A stretch of 64,000 bases of DNA from Calditrichota bacterium (lineage in GTDB: Bacteria > CLD3): NCBI GenBank assembly GCA_008501735.1, contig QQUF01000029.1, forward strand, positions 19,678 to 83,677, written 5' to 3'. Shown in pieces: positions 52,925-61,686 of this stretch. Below the pieces are notes generated by a model. That model worked only from the letters and a program-made list of their open reading frames with translations, was not told the origin of the DNA and searched no databases. Every line of letters starts with the position of its first letter. The stretch's first letter is position 1. A program made the translations under genes and the position numbers.

Positions 52925-53974
52925 ATGTTTAATTACGTTGCCCAAAGAATTCTAATAATGATTCCGACAATCATTTTGATTTCGATTGTCATTTTCGTTA
53001 TGCCAAAGCTCGCTCCTGGTGACCCTGCGGAAATAATCGCAGGAAGAATGAATATGGAATCTACAACCGAGAACAAAGAATTTACCGAAATTACTCTCCA
53101 ACAAATTCGTAAAAGATTTAACTTAGATAAACCTAATTTTTATCTCACACTTTATCCTTTCTCGTGGAATGGAACTGAAAACCAATACCATATTTGGCTC
53201 ACAAATACTCTTTCAGGAGATTTGGGAGTTGCTTTTGTTGACAGCCAACCTGTAATCGATAAATTCAAACACGCTTTACCGATTACTATGTTATTGAGTT
53301 TTCTCTCAATATTTTTATCCTATGTAATTGCTGTTCCAATCGGAATTTATTCAGCTACAAAACAATACTCAAATTTCGATAAAATTTCGACTTTTGGACT
53401 TTTTGTCCTCTACTCGCTTCCAAATTTTTGGATTGCAACAATGGCGATAATTTTTCTTGGAGGTGGAGATTATTTTGAAGTTTTTCCTCCAGGTGGATTA
53501 AACTCAACTTTCATTCCAAATGATTGGACAGGTTGGGATATTTTTATGGATAAAGTTCATCACTTAATTTTACCTATTGCAATGTACACTTACGGTTCAC
53601 TTGCTTTCCTTTCAAGACAAATGAGAGGTGGAATGCTCGAAGTAATTCGTCAAGATTACATTCGAACTGCAAGAGCAAAAGGGCTTTCTGAAAATGTCGT
53701 TGTTTTCAAACACGCTCTCAGAAACTCTGTGATTCCAATTATCACTTTACTTGGTTACTTGTTACCAAATCTTGTCGGTGGCTCAATCATCATCGAACAA
53801 ATTTTCTCAATCGACGGAATTGGTAAATTGACTTTTGCTGCACTGACTGCAAGAGATTTCCCTGTAATTATGGCTTCACTGACTTTTAGTGCTGTTTTAA
53901 CGTTAATTGGAATTTTAATTTCCGATTTACTTTATTCAGTCGTTGACCCAAGAATCGCATTCAGCAAGAGGTAG
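52925..53974 (+). CDS. Peptide ABC transporter permease, DppB/OppB type (first pair)
   Basis: The 349-residue permease has six transmembrane segments and the inner-loop EAA motif DYIRTARAKGLSENVVVFKHALRNSVIP. It opens FNYVAQRILIMIPTIILISIVIF with MPKLAPGDPAE, typical of DppB-type subunits. A modest loop of about 40 residues lies between the first and second membrane helices. It pairs with the next gene two bases downstream. Confidence 0.93.
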   Translation: MFNYVAQRILIMIPTIILISIVIFVMPKLAPGDPAEIIAGRMNMESTTENKEFTEITLQQIRKRFNLDKPNFYLTLYPFSWNGTENQYHIWLTNTLSGDLGVAFVDSQPVIDKFKHALPITMLLSFLSIFLSYVIAVPIGIYSATKQYSNFDKISTFGLFVLYSLPNFWIATMAIIFLGGGDYFEVFPPGGLNSTFIPNDWTGWDIFMDKVHHLILPIAMYTYGSLAFLSRQMRGGMLEVIRQDYIRTARAKGLSENVVVFKHALRNSVIPIITLLGYLLPNLVGGSIIIEQIFSIDGIGKLTFAALTARDFPVIMASLTFSAVLTLIGILISDLLYSVVDPRIAFSKR

Positions 53975-53976
53975 AA

Positions 53977-54987
53977 ATGACACAAAAAAAGACACAATCT
54001 TATTGGGGACTTGTTTGGCAACAATTCCAAAAGAACAGACTTTCAGTTGGTGCTTTCTATCTGGTCTTATTTTTAATTGCGGTTGCTACTTTTGGCAATT
54101 TGATTTCCAACAATAAACCTGTTTTTTGTATTTATGAAGGCGACGTTATGTTTCCTGCTTTCAAAGATTATGGGGTTTCTCTCGGAATTACTGAATGGCA
54201 AGGAACTTTTGCAATTAAAGACTGGAAAGACTTAAAATACGATTCTGTAATTTGGCCTCTTGTTCCTTACAAAGCCTCTTCTGTAGATTTAATGAATCCT
54301 GTTGCTGCTCCAAGTAGCGAACATTTTCTTGGTACAGATGAAACGGGAAGAGACGTTCTCGCAGGTTTAATCGAAGGTGCAAGTATTTCGCTTTCAATTG
54401 GACTTGTTTCGATGGGAGTTGCTCTAACAATCGGAATTTTTCTTGGTTGTTTGGCAGGTTATTACGGAGGTTGGGTTGACATTGCACTTTCAAGACTGAT
54501 TGAGGTTGTAATCACTTTTCCTTCATTTTTCCTAATCATAATTATTGCTGCACTCTACGAATCTTCAATTTGGCTTGTAATGCTTGCGATTGGTTTGACG
54601 GGTTGGACTGGAATTGCAAGATTTACACGTGGTGAATTTTTACGAGTTAGGAATCAGGAATTTGTTTCCGCAGCTCAAGCCTTAGGTTTTAGAGACACAA
54701 AAATAATTTTTAGACACATTTTACCAAATGCACTTGCACCTGTTTTGATTTCTGCCGCTTTTGGCATTGCAAGTGCAATTTTGACAGAATCATCACTTAG
54801 TTTTCTTGGTTTCGGAGTTCCACCAACACAAGTTACTTGGGGTTCAATTCTTGCTGGAGCAAGAGGTTCAACTTACGCTTGGTGGCTTGCAATTTTTCCT
54901 GGATTGATGGTTTTCATCACAGTGACAGCTTACAACTTGCTCGGTGAAGGAATTCGCGATGCACTTGACCCGAAACTAAAAACATAA
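53977..54987 (+). CDS. Peptide ABC transporter permease, DppC/YejE-like (first pair)
   Basis: The 336-residue permease has the EAA motif EFVSAAQALGFRDTKIIFRHILPNALAP, and HFLGTDETGRDVLAGLIEG before its membrane core. Between helix 1 and the core it has a loop with CIYEGDVMFPAFKDYG and LVPYKASSVDLMN, reminiscent of the long loop of YejE in microcin-C/peptide transporters. It is two bases after the first permease gene and probably forms a heterodimer with it. Confidence 0.92.
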   Translation: MTQKKTQSYWGLVWQQFQKNRLSVGAFYLVLFLIAVATFGNLISNNKPVFCIYEGDVMFPAFKDYGVSLGITEWQGTFAIKDWKDLKYDSVIWPLVPYKASSVDLMNPVAAPSSEHFLGTDETGRDVLAGLIEGASISLSIGLVSMGVALTIGIFLGCLAGYYGGWVDIALSRLIEVVITFPSFFLIIIIAALYESSIWLVMLAIGLTGWTGIARFTRGEFLRVRNQEFVSAAQALGFRDTKIIFRHILPNALAPVLISAAFGIASAILTESSLSFLGFGVPPTQVTWGSILAGARGSTYAWWLAIFPGLMVFITVTAYNLLGEGIRDALDPKLKT

Positions 54988-55045
54988 AAATACGAATGAA
55001 GAATAAATTAACATTAACACTAACTCCAAAGAAGGGAGAAATTTT

Positions 55046-56980
55046 ATGCTCAAATCTACACTAAAGAAGACTGGTATTTTCTTTTGTAGTTCACTTTTAG
55101 TTGCTTTCGCACTTACGGGTTGCGGAGACAGTGGAAGTGATAAAAGAGTAATCAAAAAATCTGATTCAGGTACACAAGCCTCAACCTCAAATGCAGGAAC
55201 TGATGTTTCAGCAGAATTAGGAGGAGCTGGATTTACTGGAGAAGGTTGGCTCACAAACACAGACTCGAAACCTTCAGGTTCTGCTAAGGCTAAAAAAGGT
55301 GGCGATTTCACAATGGTTATGGACGAATTTCCACCAACTTATCGTGGAATGGGAAAAGATACAAGACACATTATTCTTACAATGATGGAAGGAATGATGT
55401 ACGAAAGTTTACTTGCTATGGATTCCGAAACTTTAGAATGGGAACCTGCAATTGCTACTCACTGGAAAATTTCAGAGGACAAAACTACTTACTGGTACAG
55501 AATCAACCCAGAAGCAAAATGGGCTGACGGAAAACCAATTACTGCTCAAGACGTTGTTGCAACTTATAACTTGCTCGTTGACGAAGGAATTGAAGATCCT
55601 TCTTCAAGAGGCTTGTATTTTGAAAACTACGAAACTCCTGTTGCAGAAAGTAAATACATCGTTCGTGTTAAGTGTAAAAAAGAAAATTGGAGAAGTTTCA
55701 TTTACTTTTCAGGGATTCCAATTTATCCTGCTTACTACTTGAGTAAAATTGACGGAGCTGGTTACTTAACAAAATATCAATACCAAATGATGCCTGTAAA
55801 CGGACCTTACGAATTGGACACAGATAATACAATCAAAGGTGAAACTCTTGTCCTCAAAAGAAGACCTGATTATTGGGCAGCAAATCAAAAAAGAAATATC
55901 GGTCTCAACAATTTTGACCAAATCAGATTTGTTTTCGTACTTGATGACAGATTAAAATTAGAGAAATTCAAAGCTGGTGAATTTGACCTTTACATTCCTT
56001 CAAGAGCTCAATGGTGGCATCAAGAGTTGACTCCAGAATCAGTTGACGACATCAAACGCGGCTTAATTCAAAAACAAAAAATCTTCAACTACAAACCACT
56101 TGGAACTTCTGGTCTTGCATTCAATACTTTAGAAGAGCCTTTCAACAACATCAAAGTTCGTAGAGCTTTTGAGTACCTTTGGAATGTTGACCAATTAATG
56201 GAAAAATTATTTTTTAATGAATACGAAAGATGCCGTTCTTACTACGGTGGAAGTGTTTATGAAAACAAAGATAATCCTACTCCTGAATACAATCCAGACA
56301 AAGCTGTAAAACTACTTACAGAAGCAGGTTGGACTAAAAAATCAGGTGAAAAATGGCTTTCAAAAGATGGTAAAAACTTTGAAATCGATTTTATGAGCGA
56401 CCAAAGTTTAGAAAGAATCTTCACTCCTTTCCAACAAGACCTCGAAAAAGTTGGGATCAAAATGAATCTTGTAAATATGACTCCACAAGCCAAATTTGAA
56501 AAAGTTATGAAGAAAAAATTCAAAGTAAGTTTTCAAGGCTGGACAGGACTTTTCTTCCCAAATCCTGAAAGTTCAGTGCATTCTAAATATGCTGAAGAGC
56601 TTGAGACAAACAACATTACTGGAATGGCTAACAAAAGAATTGATGAAATTTGCGACCTTTATGACCAATCCTACGATGTTCAAGAAAGAATCAAACTTTT
56701 ACAAGAGTTAGACGGACTTGCAACAGCTGAAAAGCATTACGCTTGGGGTTGGGTTGCACCTTACGGAGTTCGTTGTGTTTATTGGAACAAATTTGATGTT
56801 CCTGAAACAGGATTGACTTACTCAGGTGATTGGCGAGTAATTCCTTCGCTTTGGTGGTACAACGCAGACAAAGCAAAAGCCCTTGAAGAAGCTAAAAAAG
56901 ACAAATCTAAAACGTTACCAATCCGTGAAACAATTATGGACTACTGGGGAAAACGTAAAGATAGAATGGCTAACAAATAA
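55046..56980 (+). CDS. Oligopeptide ABC transporter substrate-binding lipoprotein, second (YejA-like)
   Basis: The 644-residue protein has a lipoprotein signal (LVAFALTGC, Cys26), an acidic/Gly linker and an SBP_bac_5 fold. The middle DDRLKLEKFKAGEFDLYIPSR and the region KVRRAFEYLWNVDQL...FFNEYERCRSYYGGS resemble YejA rather than DppA. It differs clearly from the first binding protein, so the operon serves two substrate ranges. Ribosome site GAAGGGAG lies upstream. A strong hairpin terminator follows inside the operon. Confidence 0.9.
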   Translation: MLKSTLKKTGIFFCSSLLVAFALTGCGDSGSDKRVIKKSDSGTQASTSNAGTDVSAELGGAGFTGEGWLTNTDSKPSGSAKAKKGGDFTMVMDEFPPTYRGMGKDTRHIILTMMEGMMYESLLAMDSETLEWEPAIATHWKISEDKTTYWYRINPEAKWADGKPITAQDVVATYNLLVDEGIEDPSSRGLYFENYETPVAESKYIVRVKCKKENWRSFIYFSGIPIYPAYYLSKIDGAGYLTKYQYQMMPVNGPYELDTDNTIKGETLVLKRRPDYWAANQKRNIGLNNFDQIRFVFVLDDRLKLEKFKAGEFDLYIPSRAQWWHQELTPESVDDIKRGLIQKQKIFNYKPLGTSGLAFNTLEEPFNNIKVRRAFEYLWNVDQLMEKLFFNEYERCRSYYGGSVYENKDNPTPEYNPDKAVKLLTEAGWTKKSGEKWLSKDGKNFEIDFMSDQSLERIFTPFQQDLEKVGIKMNLVNMTPQAKFEKVMKKKFKVSFQGWTGLFFPNPESSVHSKYAEELETNNITGMANKRIDEICDLYDQSYDVQERIKLLQELDGLATAEKHYAWGWVAPYGVRCVYWNKFDVPETGLTYSGDWRVIPSLWWYNADKAKALEEAKKDKSKTLPIRETIMDYWGKRKDRMANK

Positions 56981-56989
56981 TTTTTTGAT

Positions 56990-57022
56990 AAACCTGAAAG
57001 GTATTTCACCTTTCAGGTTTTC
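56990..57022 (+). terminator. Terminator/attenuator between the second binding protein and the second permease pair
   Basis: AAACCTGAAAGGT pairs with ACCTTTCAGGTTT (13 bp) followed by a short T-rich tract. It would lower expression of the downstream permeases relative to the binding proteins, or split the operon in two transcripts. Confidence 0.7.
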
Positions 57023-57056
57023 TCCCTTATTTAAAAGACTAAATTCATATTTAAGG

Positions 57057-57101
57057 TTTTAGGCTTGGGTTTAATTTACCAAATTTGAGCCAAGCCTAAA
57101 A
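57057..57101 (+). promoter_or_regulatory. Long hairpin in the leader of the second permease operon
   Basis: TTTTAGGCTTGG pairs perfectly over 12 bases with CCAAGCCTAAAA, with an inner AATTT/AAATT stem. It lies 41 bases before the permease start and has no T-run. It is a candidate regulatory or mRNA-stabilising structure. Confidence 0.55.
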
Positions 57102-57142
57102 TCTAAGGTCAACTCAAATTTTAAAGAGGATTTTAAGAATCT

Positions 57143-58486
57143 ATGTTTACTTATATCATCAGGCGACTTTTATTGATGATTCCGACTTTTATCGGAACAA
57201 CAATGATGGTATTTTTCATTCTCGCGGTTGTTCCTGGCGGTCCTTTTGAAAGAGCCGTTTTACAACTAAAACAAGCTCAAATGACGTCTGGAGAAGGCGG
57301 AGGAGCTGGAGGTGGTGAAGCAACTGGAAGTACAAAACTTTCTCCACAAGTCCTTGACCAACTACGGAAGCAGTACGGATTAGACAAACCAATTTTCGTT
57401 CGTTACTTAATTTGGCTTGGAGTTTATCCGAGAGAAGTGAAAAGTAAAACTATCACAATTGGAAAGACTTTTCGCGAGAACATTGAATACGTCAAAGTTG
57501 AAGGCACTACTTATGAGGTGCAGAAATGGATTAAAGTCGAAGAGGAAAATGGTAATATTGTAATTTTTGAAAGCGGATTAGGTTCCGATTTTAAATTTTC
57601 AGATGATTACGAAGAGCTTCCTCCAGCTTATGAAATTGCAAATTGGTATCCTAATTCAGATTGGGAAATTAAAGAAAATACTGGCGAAAAAGTCTCTTTG
57701 ATTCAAACCGCTTTTAGTGGTGTTATAGCTGGTGATTTAGGAGTTTCTTACGTTTACGATGAGCCTGTTACTCAACTCATTAAAGACAGACTTCATATCT
57801 CACTTTATTTTGGGCTTCTTGGATTTTTGCTTTCTTACGGAATTTGTATTCCACTTGGGATTTTTAAAGCTCTGAAACACGGTTCGGCTTTTGACTTTCT
57901 TTCGAGTGCGATTGTTTTTATTGGTTATTCAGTTCCGGGTTATGCACTTGGTGCTTTGCTTCTTGTTTACTTCGGAGGCGGAAGTTTTTGGAACGTTTTC
58001 CCACTTGGAGAGTTTCGTTCACCTCAAGAAATTTGGAATCAGATGACTTTCCTAGAACAAGTTTGGGACCAGATTCATCACACATTTTTACCTGTTTTAG
58101 CCTATATGGTTGGTTCTTTTGCAACTCTTACAGTTTTGATGAAAAACTCACTTTTGGAAAATCTTAGCCAAGACTATGTTAGAACTGCCTTTGCAAAAGG
58201 GCTTTCTGAAAGACGAGTCATTTTTTACCACACTGTAAGAAATTCTCTCATTCCTCTCGCAACTGGAATCGGAAACTTGATTGGTATTTTTATCGCAGGT
58301 TCTTACTTGATTGAAAAAGTTTTTAATATTGAAGGCATTGGACTTTTGAGTTTTAATGCAATTATTACTGTTGATTTCCCAATTGTTCTCGGATTTTTGG
58401 TGATTAGTACTTCAATTAGATTGTTTGGAAATTTGATTTCCGATATGTGTTATGCAGCAATTGACCCAAGAATTAGATTTAATTAG
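57143..58486 (+). CDS. Peptide ABC transporter permease, DppB/YejB type with long periplasmic insertion (second pair)
   Basis: The 447-residue permease has the N-terminal FTYIIRRLLLMIPTFIGTTMMVFF, the VVPGGPFERAV motif and the EAA loop DYVRTAFAKGLSERRVIFYHTVRNSLIP. It is over 100 residues longer than typical DppB: residues about 70-190 form a Gly-rich, then charged loop between the first and second membrane helices. YejB proteins have a smaller loop at the same place. It pairs with the next gene, ten bases downstream. Confidence 0.92.
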   Translation: MFTYIIRRLLLMIPTFIGTTMMVFFILAVVPGGPFERAVLQLKQAQMTSGEGGGAGGGEATGSTKLSPQVLDQLRKQYGLDKPIFVRYLIWLGVYPREVKSKTITIGKTFRENIEYVKVEGTTYEVQKWIKVEEENGNIVIFESGLGSDFKFSDDYEELPPAYEIANWYPNSDWEIKENTGEKVSLIQTAFSGVIAGDLGVSYVYDEPVTQLIKDRLHISLYFGLLGFLLSYGICIPLGIFKALKHGSAFDFLSSAIVFIGYSVPGYALGALLLVYFGGGSFWNVFPLGEFRSPQEIWNQMTFLEQVWDQIHHTFLPVLAYMVGSFATLTVLMKNSLLENLSQDYVRTAFAKGLSERRVIFYHTVRNSLIPLATGIGNLIGIFIAGSYLIEKVFNIEGIGLLSFNAIITVDFPIVLGFLVISTSIRLFGNLISDMCYAAIDPRIRFN

Positions 58487-58495
58487 GAGAAGGAA

Positions 58496-59599
58496 ATGAG
58501 CGATATTAAACCACAATCAGATTCGATTTTAAAGAAAAGACTTCGCAAATTCAAAAGTATGAAAAGGGGTTACTACTCTTTCATTTTAATTTGTACACTC
58601 TATGTCCTTTCGTTCTTAAATCCGATTTTAGTCAACAACCAAGCACTAATCGTTAGTTACGAAGGAAATACTTTCTTTCCAGCTGTGTCAAGTTTGTTCA
58701 AACCTATTTTTGACACGCCGAATTACGAAGGTAAACAATTTGGGCAGACTGAAGTTTTCGGCAAAACTCTTTTCGGTGAGCCAAATTACCGCGAACTTCA
58801 AAAACAATTTGAAAAAGAAGGAAAAGGTAATTGGGTTTTAATGCCTATTTATCCTTACAGTCCTGTTGAAAACTTACTTTCTGAAATTAGCAGTGAACCT
58901 CCAACTGCTCCTGATTCAAAACATATCTTTGGAACTGACAATCGAGGTCGCGATGTTTTTGCAAGACTTGCTTATGGATTTCAAATTTCGATTTCTTTTG
59001 CAATTCTCGTAACAATCTTTGCTTACTCAATTGGGATTTCAATCGGTGCTACTTTGGGTTACTTTGGTGGAAAAGTTGATATTTTCGGTCAAAGAATTAT
59101 CGAAGTTTTTAGTGGAATTCCATTCCTTTTTATGATGATGATTTTAGTTTCTTTTGTCAAACCATCTTTTCTTCTTCTTGGAGCAATGCTTGTTTTTATT
59201 GGAGGTTGGATTGGAATGACTTATTTCGTAAGAGGCGAGTTTTATCGTGAAAAAGCAAAGGACTACGTTTCTGCTGCAATTTCGATTGGAACGACCGATT
59301 TAAATGTAATGTTTAAGCACATTCTTCCAAATGCTTTGACACCTGTTATCACTTTTGCACCTTTTGCAATTGTTGGTTACATTTCTTCGTTAGTTGCTTT
59401 AGATTTTCTTGGTTTCGGACTTGCTCCACCAACTCCAAGTTGGGGCGAATTAATCAGTCAAGGAACCCAAGACATTCGTTATTGGTGGTTAATCGTTTCG
59501 CCTTTAATTGCAATGTTTTTTACTCTAATCACAATTATTTTCATCGGAGAAGGAATTAGAGAAGCATTCGATCCAAAAGTTTACTCAAGGTTAAGGTAA
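58496..59599 (+). CDS. Peptide ABC transporter permease, YejE-like (second pair)
   Basis: The 367-residue permease has the loop SYEGNTFFPAVSSLF and WVLMPIYPYSP after its first helix, then HIFGTDNRGRDVFARLAYGFQIS and the EAA motif DYVSAAISIGTTDLNVMFKHILPNALTP. The loop order matches YejE, the microcin-C and peptide importer subunit. It stands immediately before the ATPase genes. Confidence 0.92.
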   Translation: MSDIKPQSDSILKKRLRKFKSMKRGYYSFILICTLYVLSFLNPILVNNQALIVSYEGNTFFPAVSSLFKPIFDTPNYEGKQFGQTEVFGKTLFGEPNYRELQKQFEKEGKGNWVLMPIYPYSPVENLLSEISSEPPTAPDSKHIFGTDNRGRDVFARLAYGFQISISFAILVTIFAYSIGISIGATLGYFGGKVDIFGQRIIEVFSGIPFLFMMMILVSFVKPSFLLLGAMLVFIGGWIGMTYFVRGEFYREKAKDYVSAAISIGTTDLNVMFKHILPNALTPVITFAPFAIVGYISSLVALDFLGFGLAPPTPSWGELISQGTQDIRYWWLIVSPLIAMFFTLITIIFIGEGIREAFDPKVYSRLR

Positions 59600-59602
59600 A
59601 AA

Positions 59603-60577
59603 ATGAATAGAGAAAAATTAATCCAAATTAGAAATTTACACACTCAATTCAGAACAGAATCGGGAATTGCAAAAGCTGTCAACGGAGTAACTTTTGACAT
59701 TTATCAAGGCGAAGTTCTCGGAATTGTAGGTGAATCGGGTTCAGGAAAATCAGTTACTTCACTTTCACTCAACAGACTCATTCCAAATCCACCAGGTGAA
59801 ATCGTCGAAGGTGAAGTGATTTACAACGGAATAAATTTGTTAGACCTTTCTTACGAAGAAATGCGGAATTATCGTGGGAAAGATATTGCAATGATTTTCC
59901 AAGAACCAATGACCTCTTTGAATCCTGTTTTCAAAGTTGAATTACAGATGAATGAAATTTTGATGAAACACGAAGGTCTTAGCTGGAAAGAAGCGACTGA
60001 AAAAAGTATTGAAATGCTTGCAGCAGTTGGTATTCCTGCTCCAGCAGAAAGAATGAAAGATTATCCGCATCAATTTTCTGGCGGAATGAGACAGCGTGTA
60101 ATGATTGCAATGGCGTTAATTTGTAATCCTGCTTTGTTAATCGCTGACGAACCAACAACTGCTCTTGACGTAACAATTCAAGCTCAGATTTTGGATTTGA
60201 TGATTAGACTCAAAGAAAAAAGAAAAGAAGCAGCAGTGCTTTTGATTACTCACGATTTGGCAGTAGTTGCTGAAACTTGTGAAAGAGTAATTGTGATGTA
60301 CGGTGGAAAAATCCAAGAGATTGCACCAGTTGAAGAACTTTTTGCAAATCCTTTACATCCTTACACAAAAGGACTTTTAAGTTCAATTCCAAGACCTGAC
60401 CAACAAAAACAAAAACGTCTTAAAGCAATTCGTGGAATGGTTCCTTCAATTATGAATATGCCAGTTGGTTGCAAATTTTGTACTCGTTGTGATGATGTTC
60501 TTGACCATTGCGAATCTCAAGAACCTGAACTTAAAGAAATGACTCCTGGACATTTTGTAAGATGTCATTTGTACTAG
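59603..60577 (+). CDS. Peptide ABC transporter ATP-binding protein, DppD/OppD type
   Basis: The 324-residue ATPase has Walker A GESGSGKS, signature [15 protein letters not shown], Walker [13 protein letters not shown], the H-loop LLITHDL and a C-terminal oligopeptide-transporter extension with cysteines ([14 protein letters not shown]) that in this family can bind an Fe-S cluster. Start is three bases after the YejE-like gene. With the next gene it makes the only ATPase pair in the operon. Confidence 0.95.
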   Translation: MNREKLIQIRNLHTQFRTESGIAKAVNGVTFDIYQGEVLGIVGESGSGKSVTSLSLNRLIPNPPGEIVEGEVIYNGINLLDLSYEEMRNYRGKDIAMIFQEPMTSLNPVFKVELQMNEILMKHEGLSWKEATEKSIEMLAAVGIPAPAERMKDYPHQFSGGMRQRVMIAMALICNPALLIADEPTTALDVTIQAQILDLMIRLKEKRKEAAVLLITHDLAVVAETCERVIVMYGGKIQEIAPVEELFANPLHPYTKGLLSSIPRPDQQKQKRLKAIRGMVPSIMNMPVGCKFCTRCDDVLDHCESQEPELKEMTPGHFVRCHLY

Positions 60578-60620
60578 AGTTTCTAAACTAAAAAGAAAAA
60601 AATTCGGATAGATTTTTAAA

Positions 60621-61631
60621 ATGTCAGACAATAATATTTTACTCAAAGTAAGAGACCTTAAAGTAAAATTTCCAATTATGGGCGGAATTTTTCAGAAAAA
60701 GGTCGCAGAAGTTAGAGCCGTTGACGGAGTTTCCTTTGACGTTATGAAAGCAGAAACTCTCGGAATCGTTGGTGAATCAGGTTGTGGGAAATCAACTCTC
60801 GGAAAAGCATTAATCAATGTTTTACGCCTTACTGCTCCTGGAGTAGAAATTTCTGGCGAAGTTTTGCTCGAAAAAGATGGAAGTTACATTGACTTGCTCA
60901 AACTCAACAAAAAAGAAATGTCGATTTACAGACCAGACATTCAAATGATTTTTCAAGACCCATTTTCGTCTTTGAATCCAAGAATGTTAGTCGGTGAAAT
61001 TATCCAAGAACCTTTGGATATTAACACAAAACTTTCCAAAGCTGAAAAAAGAGATAAAGTTGCTTGGCTTTTGGAAAAAGTAGGGCTTTCGGCAGAGCAA
61101 TCTTCTCGTTACCCTCACGAATTTTCTGGTGGACAAAGACAAAGAATCGGGATTGCAAGAGCTCTTGCAACAAATCCAAGATTAATTATCGCTGATGAAC
61201 CTGTCTCTGCTCTTGACGTTTCGATTCAAGCTCAAGTTATAAATTTGATGATGGACTTGCAGGAAGAATTCAATCTTTCTTTTATGTTTATCGCTCACGA
61301 CCTTTCAGTTGTGGAACACATTTCTTCAAGAATTGGAGTGATGTATTTGGGAAATTTGGTTGAAATTGGAAGTTCCGATAATGTTAATGATTCTCCAAAA
61401 CACCCTTACACACAAAGTTTACTTTCCGCAGTTCCTATTCCAGACCCAAAAAGTAAAGAGAATCGCAAAAGAATTGTGCTTCAAGGAGATGTTCCTTCGC
61501 CTTTGGCAAAACCTTCGGGTTGCGGATTCAGAACTCGTTGTTTTATCGTAAAACCTGAATGTGCAAACGGAGTTCCACCTTTAGATGAAAAAGCAAAAAA
61601 TCATTTTGCAGCTTGTCCTTACACAGAATAA
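60621..61631 (+). CDS. Peptide ABC transporter ATP-binding protein, DppF/OppF type
   Basis: The 336-residue ATPase has Walker A GESGCGKST, signature FSGGQRQRIGIARAL, Walker B LIIADEPVSALD and H-loop FIAHDLSVV, followed by the family's C-terminal Cys-containing segment (CGFRTRCFIVKPEC). It probably heterodimerises with the preceding ATPase and could serve both permease pairs in this operon. It ends at a very strong terminator. Confidence 0.95.
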   Translation: MSDNNILLKVRDLKVKFPIMGGIFQKKVAEVRAVDGVSFDVMKAETLGIVGESGCGKSTLGKALINVLRLTAPGVEISGEVLLEKDGSYIDLLKLNKKEMSIYRPDIQMIFQDPFSSLNPRMLVGEIIQEPLDINTKLSKAEKRDKVAWLLEKVGLSAEQSSRYPHEFSGGQRQRIGIARALATNPRLIIADEPVSALDVSIQAQVINLMMDLQEEFNLSFMFIAHDLSVVEHISSRIGVMYLGNLVEIGSSDNVNDSPKHPYTQSLLSAVPIPDPKSKENRKRIVLQGDVPSPLAKPSGCGFRTRCFIVKPECANGVPPLDEKAKNHFAACPYTE

Positions 61632-61637
61632 ATTTTG

Positions 61638-61681
61638 AATATTGTAGGGAACTAAAATTTTTGTTCCCTACAATATTTTTT
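61638..61681. terminator. Strong bidirectional terminator at the end of the transporter operon
   Basis: AATATTGTAGGGAAC pairs perfectly over 15 bases with GTTCCCTACAATATT and is followed by a T-run on the plus strand; the A-rich side serves the convergent gene. Confidence 0.93.
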
Positions 61682-61686
61682 CAAAC

